A stretch of 32,120 nucleotides of DNA from Flavobacteriaceae bacterium. Lineage in GTDB: Bacteria; Bacteroidota; Bacteroidia; UKL13-3. A model generated the notes under the pieces. The model was not told the origin of the DNA. It worked only from the letters and a program-made list of their open reading frames with translations, and ran no database searches. Numbering within the stretch: position 1 is the stretch's first letter; each line of letters opens with the position of its first letter. Below are positions 27,929-32,120 of the stretch, one piece after another. Where the stretch lies: positions 1 through 32,120 of the forward strand of contig JANYDJ010000007.1 of NCBI GenBank assembly GCA_025363675.1, read 5' to 3'. Position numbers and translations under genes: made by a program.

Positions 27929-28025
27929 CGAATTTATAATTCGTACGGCCTCTTTTGGCGTTTGTAACGCCTTTCACACACTCGCGTCATAGACGCTATA
28001 ATATTGCGAACGAATCACACATTCG
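27929..28025. repeat. Run of four short hairpins
   Basis: Four perfect inverted repeats follow each other. CGAATT-TAT-AATTCG is at 27929-27943, GGCGTT-TGT-AACGCC at 27957-27971, GCGTC-ATA-GACGC at 27984-27996, and CGAAT-CACAC-ATTCG at 28011-28025. Spacing is about 27 bases. None has a T-run, so they are not terminators. They start 34 bases after the methyltransferase stop and continue into the 42-bp tandem repeat. No gene is supported between 27896 and 28210. Confidence 0.7.
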
Positions 28026-28028
28026 CCC

Positions 28029-28112
28029 GATTCGCTTTTCGCTCATCGAAAACAGTTTTACGACCATCGTGATTTGCTTTTCGCTCATCGAAAACAATTT
28101 TATGATTATCAA
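28029..28112. repeat. 42-bp tandem duplication with internal hairpins
   Basis: Two adjacent units (28029-28070 and 28071-28112) share 35 of 42 bases. Six of the seven differences are C-to-T or G-to-A transitions. Each unit contains the hairpin TTTTCG-CTCAT-CGAAAA, conserved without change (28036-28052, 28078-28094). The second half of unit 1 contains ACGA-CCA-TCGT; in unit 2 the bases differ but an inverted repeat TGAT-T-ATCA remains. Confidence 0.75.
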
Positions 28113-28210
28113 TAAAAGGTTATCACGTTACGTATCATAATTCTCCCTGTCAGTGCCTGAAATAGGTTGACCGTTAAAAACAACAATTTAACGTAATCAA
28201 TCTAAAAAAA

Positions 28211-28345
28211 ATGGCAAACAGAAAAAACTTTAAAATGTCCACTGCCCAGAGACAGCAGAGGCACTTCAGCGACAACTTCAAACAGGAAAAAGTGCGGGAG
28301 CTTGAAACCGGTATCACCAAAGTAGGAGTAATGGACAAAAAGTAG
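28211..28345 (+). pseudogene. Truncated IS3-family transposase OrfA
   Basis: Forty-four codons start at the ATG at 28211. The first 38 or so (MANRKNFKMSTAQRQQRHFS to VRELETGITKV) match the N-terminus of helix-turn-helix OrfA proteins (HTH_Tnp_1 type, with the 'R.FS..FK...VRELE.G' pattern). The frame then runs into the right end of the element (GVMDKK, stop at 28343) where the intact protein would continue with its recognition helices. The join is near 28326. The fragment lacks most of its DNA-binding domain and has no catalytic partner, so it is inactive. Confidence 0.75.
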
Positions 28346-28392
28346 GCTGTTTCGAAGCAGTTTATTCCAAGTGGACAAAAAGTAGGCTGTTT
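28332..28392 (+). repeat. Tandem copies of the IS right end
   Basis: The same 21-base sequence, beginning TGGACAAAAAGTAGG and ending CTGTTT, lies at 28332-28352 and 28372-28392, giving a 40-base period. The first copy includes the stop of the orfA fragment; the second reaches the stop of the minus-strand gene beyond. Confidence 0.85.
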
Positions 28393-28684
28393 ATTTTTCA
28401 TAAAGCCAGTATGTAATGTTAGCATAGTTTATTTTTACAGGTTCAAACAAAACATACGCAAGCTCTGCTGGAGAGCAACTTGCCATGGATAGTTTGATGA
28501 CCGACAAAATTGTCATAGAATCTTTCCAAAGTTGCTGCAACAGCAATCCTCCATCGCTTGTGTAAACGGGCTCTACCCGGTCAATCCACAAATCGGTGAG
28601 GCAGGTGCGGTGAATATACTCTGAATGCTGGGCTTTGGCGGCAAAAGCACTGAGCAGTAATAAAGTGGCTGTTAGTAGTTTCAT
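28391..28684 (-). CDS. Small secreted protein, probably truncated by the IS remnant
   Basis: The product is 97 residues with a convincing signal peptide (MKLLTATLLLLSAFAAKAQ). The mature part has two cysteines (HRTC, MASC) and no motif I recognise. Its stop codon (28391-28393) overlaps the last two bases of the second IS right-end copy, so the natural C-terminus may have been cut off when the element inserted. The gene is on the minus strand, downstream of the 529-residue protein gene but 159 bases away, with a palindromic promoter region of its own. The first 13 bases of the coding sequence match those of the 529-residue gene. Function unknown. Confidence 0.6.
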   Translation of the reverse strand: MKLLTATLLLLSAFAAKAQHSEYIHRTCLTDLWIDRVEPVYTSDGGLLLQQLWKDSMTILSVIKLSMASCSPAELAYVLFEPVKINYANITYWLYEK

Positions 28685-28741
28685 TTTTTTAATCGATTAA
28701 GTCGGGATCGTTGGGGTATCTGCCAATTGGTAGTCTTGTTA

Positions 28742-28755
28742 CAAAAGTACTTTTG
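28742..28755. promoter_or_regulatory. Perfect 14-bp palindrome containing a -7 element
   Basis: CAAAAGTACTTTTG is its own reverse complement. On the minus strand it contains TACTTTTG (28749-28742), a -7 match 58 bases before the ATG at 28684. A dimeric regulator could bind exactly over the promoter; this is inference. Confidence 0.45.
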
Positions 28756-28767
28756 CAAAACCTAAAC

Positions 28768-28811
28768 GCCGAGTCCCCACCACGCTCAAGCTCCCCTTAG
28801 GGAGACTCGGC
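28768..28811. repeat. GC-rich nested hairpin
   Basis: GCCGAGTC (28768-28775) pairs with GACTCGGC (28804-28811) and encloses CTCCC-CTTA-GGGAG (28791-28804, sharing one base). No clear T-run follows on either strand. It may limit read-through from the gene ending at 28844, or be another dispersed palindrome. Confidence 0.5.
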
Positions 28812-28843
28812 TGAGAAAAAAAGGCGACAACCAGCGACCAAAG

Positions 28844-30433
28844 TCATATTGATTTCCTGAGAATTTTTCGTCTAATTAACATCGGGATTCCATCTTTAAA
28901 ATATAACTGACACAACAAGTCATTTTTGAAAAAATAGCCGCCTTCCAAATTATCATCATCGATTTCTAGTTTTTCAATTTGTATTAGTTGAAAGCTGTTA
29001 TTAAAAACTTCCATTACCACATCTCCAAAGTTTTTGTAAATAACCACGAAGCTTTCACTGTCAATTTTTTGCATTGTCAAAACTTCATATTGCAGGTTAA
29101 ATTTACTTGTATCATCAATTGTCTTTGGGTACGTTTCCTTTTTAAATTTATTTTTAGGTAGTCCAGAAAGCTGAATACATAATTTTTCGCTTCTTAGATC
29201 ATATATTTTTCCAAATGAACTTCTTGCAAACAAAATATTGCCATCAAACTCAGCGAATATACACCTAACATCAACATCCGTTATAGACGAATAGGGTATT
29301 TTTAAGGTCTTTAAGAAAGTTAATTTTTTATTGAGTCTCAATTTGCTAATGGAGTACTGACAGTACGATTTTCCTTTGTACTGTCCTTCAGAATCAAATT
29401 CGTGACACAGGTATAGAATCGAATCTCCCTCAATATATACTCCTTCAAAGAATAACTCGTGATGGCCATAAATATTATCAAGTCCTTTTTCTAAATTAAA
29501 GGTATCTATTGTTTTGAGATTTGAGTCCAACCTATACAGATACACATGAAATCCTCCCATTATTGTATTCTTGGCATAGGTTCTCTTGAAATTTCCGCCA
29601 AGCCCGAGTTTAATGTCTTCCTTTAATATTTCGTTTATTCTGGTGGCAATTGGAAGATACAAGAATCTATCAGAAGGAGATAAATAGTAACCAGATACGG
29701 TTGGCCTGTTAATAATTTCATACTGATAATTTGTGGTATCAGCAACCGTGTATTGTTCTTTCGTTGGTTTATTTATTTGCTTGAATAGTCCCAGATTATT
29801 GGCTCGGTCTTTCAACAAAAAATCAAGGCTGTCTGAACCTCCAAAAGATACATAGCCAATATGATTATCATTATCGCTAATTGAAACAATCCTCCCTCTA
29901 TAGGTTGAGAATATATCCCTTCTTGACCTCAAAAAATCAGACTTCAAAATTATTGTATCATATTCATTCAGAATGAATTTATTTACTGGAAGTTTTGGTA
30001 TAATATTGACATCAAAAAATTTTGTAACCGTGTGATAGATTACAGCATTTTTATAGTAATATAGCATTTCTGAATAGTCGCCGCTTTTGTTGTATTTGTT
30101 AAAAAGTGAATCATTAATTATTATTGGGAACTCATTTCCTTTCGCAGGAATTATTTTTACAACTTCACACAAGTATCTTTTGTAGTAATCCATACTGTAG
30201 CCATATTTTTTAAAAACAAAAACAACTTCTTTGCACACACTTTGTTTAAGAAGATAGGAGTTGTAAATGCTATGTATAACTGCCGCATTTGTAACACAGG
30301 AGATATTTGCATTGACAAGAAAACAATAGAAATTATCACTTACTGGTGTACCAGCATTTTGAATATCTTTCATTAAATCACCTTTGCAACAAAAGAATGA
30401 AAAAATGAATTGGAGAGTTATTAGTAGTTTCAT
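28844..30433 (-). CDS. Secreted protein of unknown function, possible beta-propeller
   Basis: The 529-residue protein has a hydrophobic leader (MKLLITLQFIFSFFCCKG); the cysteines there do not form a good lipobox. Residues 30-100 contain several Cys and alternating hydrophobic segments (NFYCFLVNANISC, KEVVFVFKKYGYSMDYYK) that vaguely recall a thioredoxin-like fold with its CXXC lost. From about 170, beta-rich blocks repeat (FHVYLYRLDSNLKTIDTF, DSILYLCHEFDSEGQYKG, GNILFARSSFGKIYDL), suggesting a six- or seven-bladed propeller like the BF3164-type proteins of Bacteroidota. The family is uncertain. It follows a small Cys-rich secreted protein from which an intrinsic terminator separates it, so it is probably expressed at a lower level. 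Confidence 0.7.
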   Translation of the reverse strand: MKLLITLQFIFSFFCCKGDLMKDIQNAGTPVSDNFYCFLVNANISCVTNAAVIHSIYNSYLLKQSVCKEVVFVFKKYGYSMDYYKRYLCEVVKIIPAKGNEFPIIINDSLFNKYNKSGDYSEMLYYYKNAVIYHTVTKFFDVNIIPKLPVNKFILNEYDTIILKSDFLRSRRDIFSTYRGRIVSISDNDNHIGYVSFGGSDSLDFLLKDRANNLGLFKQINKPTKEQYTVADTTNYQYEIINRPTVSGYYLSPSDRFLYLPIATRINEILKEDIKLGLGGNFKRTYAKNTIMGGFHVYLYRLDSNLKTIDTFNLEKGLDNIYGHHELFFEGVYIEGDSILYLCHEFDSEGQYKGKSYCQYSISKLRLNKKLTFLKTLKIPYSSITDVDVRCIFAEFDGNILFARSSFGKIYDLRSEKLCIQLSGLPKNKFKKETYPKTIDDTSKFNLQYEVLTMQKIDSESFVVIYKNFGDVVMEVFNNSFQLIQIEKLEIDDDNLEGGYFFKNDLLCQLYFKDGIPMLIRRKILRKSI

Positions 30434-30447
30434 ATTTTTATATATAA

Positions 30448-30478
30448 AAATAGGGGAAACCTATGGTCTCCCCTATTT
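30448..30478 (-). terminator. Intercistronic intrinsic terminator or attenuator
   Basis: On the minus strand AAATAGGGGA (30478-30469) pairs with TCCCCTATTT (30457-30448), followed by TTTTTATATA. It lies in the 51-base gap between the Cys-rich gene (stop 30485) and the next gene (start 30433). Most transcripts should end here, with some read-through. Confidence 0.75.
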
Positions 30479-30484
30479 AGTTAC

Positions 30485-30886
30485 TCAATGGCTTAAGCAC
30501 ATTTCCCTTGATATATTCTGAGTACATCCGGGCACGGGCAAGCCATCATCGTCTAAACATAATGATGGTGAAAATGTAAGAATTACAGATGCCACCATCC
30601 ATTGTCCACTTAGAGTCGGTATTGCCGCTGGGTCTTTTGGTCCGAGGTAGTCAAGAGGGTAAAATACATCTACCCTATTTGGAAGGGTGTAAACCCCCGT
30701 TCCAGGGTCGCCATCTGGGTCATTGTTGTCAGTATAAAACAGACAACCGTTGCTATTAGTAATCTTGCAACACATTTTTGTTGCTTTTCCTTTAGATGAA
30801 AGGAGGGGGGCTTGTGCCAGTGTGTTTGCCGAAATAAAAACTGAAAGGATAAGTCCTAAAAACAGTTTCTGAATGATATAATTCAT
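30485..30886 (-). CDS. Small secreted Cys-rich protein
   Basis: The 133-residue protein has a signal peptide (MNYIIQKLFLGLILSVFISA, cleavage near TLAQA). The mature part of about 108 residues has six cysteines (KMCCK, NGCLF, SLCLDD, PGCTQ, EMCLSH), mostly near its two ends, and an acidic loop (DNNDPDGDPGTG) that could bind calcium. I do not recognise the family. Its position before a possible propeller protein, with a terminator in between, recalls the NVEALA-peptide and propeller gene pairs of Bacteroidota; that is only an analogy, since no NVEALA motif is present. No -7 element precedes it closely, so its transcript may begin at 31202, beyond the GC-rich structured region. Confidence 0.7.
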   Translation of the reverse strand: MNYIIQKLFLGLILSVFISANTLAQAPLLSSKGKATKMCCKITNSNGCLFYTDNNDPDGDPGTGVYTLPNRVDVFYPLDYLGPKDPAAIPTLSGQWMVASVILTFSPSLCLDDDGLPVPGCTQNISREMCLSH

Positions 30887-30898
30887 CTTATTAATATG

Positions 30899-31193
30899 CC
30901 TACTCCTACTTTACCCTTTTCGGCTTTGTTGGGTGCTTCCTTAGTAGTGGCCGAAGCTGCCACGGTGGTGCAATCTTTCTGCTACGCAGGCAGAGGTGTG
31001 TTGGCTTGCACTGGCCGTGGGATAGGGGTGTTTTCGCTGGGGTGGTAGCTTTTGGGTGAGGATTCCTTTTTTGGTGTCGCTTACTTTTGCACCGCTTTTA
31101 GCGAAGTAGTGCAGGGCTTGCCCTGTGCCGGCATGGTAGCCCCTTAAGTGCGAGCCCAGGGGTTACCGTTTTGCCGTTTTGGAGGTTAGCCAT
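30899..31193 (-). other. GC-rich multi-hairpin island: structured RNA leader or decayed gene
   Basis: These 295 bases are clearly richer in GC than the rest of the window. Several stems can be drawn (plus coordinates). GGTAGCCCCT 31135-31144 pairs with 31158-31167. CAGGGC-TT-GCCCTG is at 31112-31125. TGCAC/GTGCA (31088-31092, 31109-31113) encloses CGCT-TTT-AGCG. GTGCAA/TTGCAC (30968-30973, 31006-31011) encloses TCTGC/GCAGA. GTGGC/GCCAC is at 30947-30963. No long intact frame exists. On the minus strand an ATG at 31193 starts MANLQNGKTVTPGLALKG, and after a one-base shift the frame continues AGTGQALHYFAKSGAKVSD. A third part reads TTVAASATTKEAPNKAEKGK. A frameshifted gene is therefore the alternative to an RNA. 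A -7 element at 31209-31202 would start a minus-strand transcript right at its edge, running into the Cys-rich gene. Confidence 0.45.
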
Positions 31194-31201
31194 TGACCAC
31201 A

Positions 31202-31209
31202 CAAAAGTA
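31202..31209 (-). promoter_or_regulatory. -7 element (TACTTTTG) facing the GC-rich island
   Basis: TACTTTTG on the minus strand ends eight bases before the ATG at 31193. The predicted transcript start lies almost at that ATG. The nearest TTG is 24 bases upstream, longer than usual. Confidence 0.45.
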
Positions 31210-31226
31210 AAGGATAATTTTAATAG

Positions 31227-31255
31227 TTGTATGCAATAAAACCTGCATAATTTTG
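31227..31255 (+). promoter_or_regulatory. Promoter of the XRE gene, TTG-N18-TAATTTTG
   Basis: TTG (31227-31229), an 18-base spacer and TAATTTTG (31248-31255) form a full Bacteroidota promoter. It points away from the minus-strand element at 31202, making a compact divergent promoter pair of about 55 bases. Confidence 0.6.
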
Positions 31256-31278
31256 AAAAAAAAATAAAAATGCAGGTT
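31240..31278. promoter_or_regulatory. Inverted repeat over the XRE promoter and start
   Basis: AACCTGCAT (31240-31248) and ATGCAGGTT (31270-31278) are perfect nine-base inverted repeats. One overlaps the -7 box; the other covers the first ATG. It could be an autoregulatory operator, or an mRNA hairpin if transcription started further upstream. Confidence 0.5.
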
Positions 31279-31518
31279 ATGAACGTACAATCAGAAAGCA
31301 GTTTTAGTGATAGGCTGAGAGATATTCGCCAACTGAGAGGGCTATCGCAGCAAAGGTTGGCGGGGCTATTGGGCGTAAAAACCCAAAGCTATGTCTTGTC
31401 GATATTCCGTAATTCCATAGCCCCACGGTTGAAACCGTGGGCTATAGGAAATGCAGAGGTCTCCTCTCCTTTGGTCCCGATAGCTATCGGGAGGAGATAC
31501 AGAGGTGAGGCAAAATAA
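31270..31518 (+). pseudogene. XRE-family regulator interrupted by a REP-like repeat
   Basis: The frame is 82 codons from the ATG at 31270; an ATG at 31279 (MNVQSES) is as likely. Residues 10-42 are a clear XRE helix-turn-helix start (FSDRLRDIRQLRGLSQQRLA then GLLGVKTQSYV). Normal relatives continue with a 'S.IE.G...P' segment and the last helices. Here, from about 31396, the sequence becomes LSIFRNSIAPRLKPWAIGNA, which is the translation of a palindromic repeat at 31413-31450. The protein therefore lacks the end of its DNA-binding domain. The promoter still looks intact, so the loss may be recent. Confidence 0.7.
31413..31450. repeat. REP-like palindrome inside the XRE gene
   Basis: TTCC-ATAGCCCC-ACGGTT pairs with AACCGT-GGGCTAT-AGGAA around a GA loop, with one unpaired C and a short mismatch. 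Hairpins with an 'ACGGTTgaAACCGT' core are common dispersed repeats in Bacteroidota. No RAYT transposase is in the window. Confidence 0.75.
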
Positions 31519-31542
31519 AACTTGTCCCGATAGCTATCGGGA
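31475..31542. repeat. Two copies of a perfect 18-bp palindrome
   Basis: TCCCGATAGCTATCGGGA occurs at 31475-31492 and 31525-31542, 50 bases apart. Both copies are perfect. The first is flanked by TCTCCT and AGGAGA, which lengthens its dyad. The copies lie just after the broken XRE gene. Confidence 0.85.
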
Positions 31543-31724
31543 TAAATATTTTGCATACATTTGCCCTGTATTTAATAAATAAACTCCACTGTATGCTTTT
31601 TAATTCAACCATTGCTTTAAAAATAATATATAAGCATACTATTACCCCATCCCCTACCGAATCTTCTAAAACCCCTGTATTTTCAGGTATCTTAACCACT
31701 TTAAGGAGTGCATATTTTTGTACT

Positions 31725-31955
31725 TCAGAGGCATGGATGAACCTCTCAGAGGCAAAGATGAACCCTTCAGAGGCAAAGATGAACCCTTCAGAGGCATGGA
31801 TGAAACCTTCAGAGGCATGGATGAACCCTTCAGAGGCATGGATGAACCCTCCAGAGGCATGGATGAACCCTCCAGAGGCATGGATGAAACCTGCAGAGGC
31901 ATGGATGAACCCTTCAGAGGCATGGATGAAACCTCCAGAGGCATGGATGAACTAT
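31725..31955. repeat. 21-bp minisatellite, 11 copies
   Basis: Eleven contiguous 21-base units of the form (T/C/G)CAGAGGCATGGATGAACCC plus T run from 31725 to 31955. CAGAGGCA and GATGAA are invariant. Changes occur at unit position 1 (T, C or G), at the TGG/AAG codon, at AAC/AAA and in the final codon. Both strands are open across it (SEAWMNP on plus, GSSMPLK on minus) because 21 is a multiple of three, so the long frames there are not evidence of a gene. Between 31519 and 31990 I see only these repeats, the palindrome and AT-rich sequence. Confidence 0.92.
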
Positions 31956-31990
31956 TCAGTGAAACACATTTTAATAAAAAACTTATAATT

Positions 31991-32120
31991 ATGAAAGAAG
32001 AATACATGCCCAAAAGTATGGGCGGCAAAAAAACATTTTTCACCAACTACGGCGGCAAAATCAGCGGCTATGCTGCCACCTTCGGGCTATCTACAGGCAT
32101 AACAGGCGATGTGGCTGATG
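31991..32120 (+). CDS. N-terminus of an uncharacterised protein (continues past window)
   Basis: Forty-three codons from the ATG at 31991 remain open to the window end (MKEEYMPKSMGGKKTFFTNY, GGKISGYAATFGLSTGITGD, VAD). There is no signal peptide. The pattern 'YMP.....F...Y..KI..YAA.~GL....v.d' resembles the start of an uncharacterised Bacteroidota protein family that I know only as hypothetical. The gene starts 35 bases after the minisatellite, and I see no promoter between them, so its transcript probably runs through the repeat. Function unknown. Confidence 0.65.
   Translation, partial: MKEEYMPKSMGGKKTFFTNYGGKISGYAATFGLSTGITGDVAD

Larger units (their letters stand above)
28154..28392 (+). 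mobile_element. Deleted IS3-type insertion sequence remnant
   Basis: The left end (TGCCTGAAATAGGTTGACCG at 28154) and the right end, read inverted as GCCTACTTTTTGTCCA, are imperfect inverted repeats. Between them only the first 38 or so codons of orfA survive; the rest of orfA and all of orfB are missing. The right end is present twice, 40 bases apart. The element therefore cannot move by itself. Ends were set by eye and are approximate, and no target-site duplication was established. Confidence 0.65.

Noticed and set aside
27955-28140. 61-codon frame across the hairpin array
   Set aside because: It consists of translated hairpins and the 42-bp repeat; the repeated IRFSLIEN-type peptides come from the DNA repeat.
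31725-31955. Possible CRISPR array
   Set aside because: Units are contiguous 21-mers without spacers, and no cas gene is present.
31551-31988. Long plus-strand frame made of SEAWMNP repeats, and its minus-strand mirror at 31666-32046
   Set aside because: Both strands are open only because the repeat unit is 21 bases. All differences between units are amino-acid changing on the plus strand, the start is weak, and the flanks are not protein-like. Treated as a DNA repeat.

Overview
The window looks like a chromosome segment of an AT-rich member of the Bacteroidota, probably an uncultured Chitinophagia/Sphingobacteriia-like lineage. Four observations support this. Several secreted proteins carry the C-terminal sorting domain of the type IX secretion system (T9SS). 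Start regions show the Bacteroidota -7 promoter element TAnnTTTG rather than an E. coli-type promoter. Lipoproteins have Bacteroidota-style signal peptides, and several families (GEVED-containing M4 peptidase, MbnP-like lipoprotein, large beta-barrel-like protein) are typical of the phylum. No rRNA, tRNA or CRISPR array was seen.

Region 1 (1-8.8 kb) carries secreted proteins: a partial SBBP-like beta-propeller protein and a T9SS cargo protein on the minus strand, then a 1747-residue subtilisin-like protease with T9SS signal on the plus strand behind a textbook promoter. Region 2 (8.9-13.9 kb) has a complete hipBA toxin-antitoxin operon with visible candidate operators, and the uvrC-pabB pair, whose reading frames overlap by four bases. 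Region 3 (14-17.5 kb) has a small lipoprotein followed by a strong terminator. Convergent to it are a cytochrome c-like lipoprotein and an MbnP-like lipoprotein in a one-base-overlap operon, and an ABC-2 permease without its ATPase. Region 4 (17.5-27.9 kb) has a 1501-residue M4 metallopeptidase with T9SS signal, two small membrane proteins facing away from each other, a very large outer-membrane-type protein with no normal start codon in front of its signal peptide, and a methyltransferase with a zinc ribbon.

Region 5 (27.9-32.1 kb) is different in kind: a repeat-dense accessory zone. It holds a run of short hairpins, a 42-bp tandem duplication, a gutted IS3-type element with two copies of one end, and a small gene whose 3' end stops at that element. 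It continues with a secreted Cys-rich protein separated by an intrinsic terminator from a putative propeller protein, and a GC-rich multi-hairpin island. Last come an XRE regulator broken by a REP-like palindrome, two perfect 18-bp palindromes, and an 11-copy 21-bp minisatellite ending just before a gene that runs off the window. This end is where undescribed biology is most likely, above all the GC-rich structured island (about 30.9-31.2 kb) and the minisatellite-plus-gene arrangement.

Gene functions come from motifs read by eye. No database search was possible, so family names beyond the clear catalytic motifs are inference.
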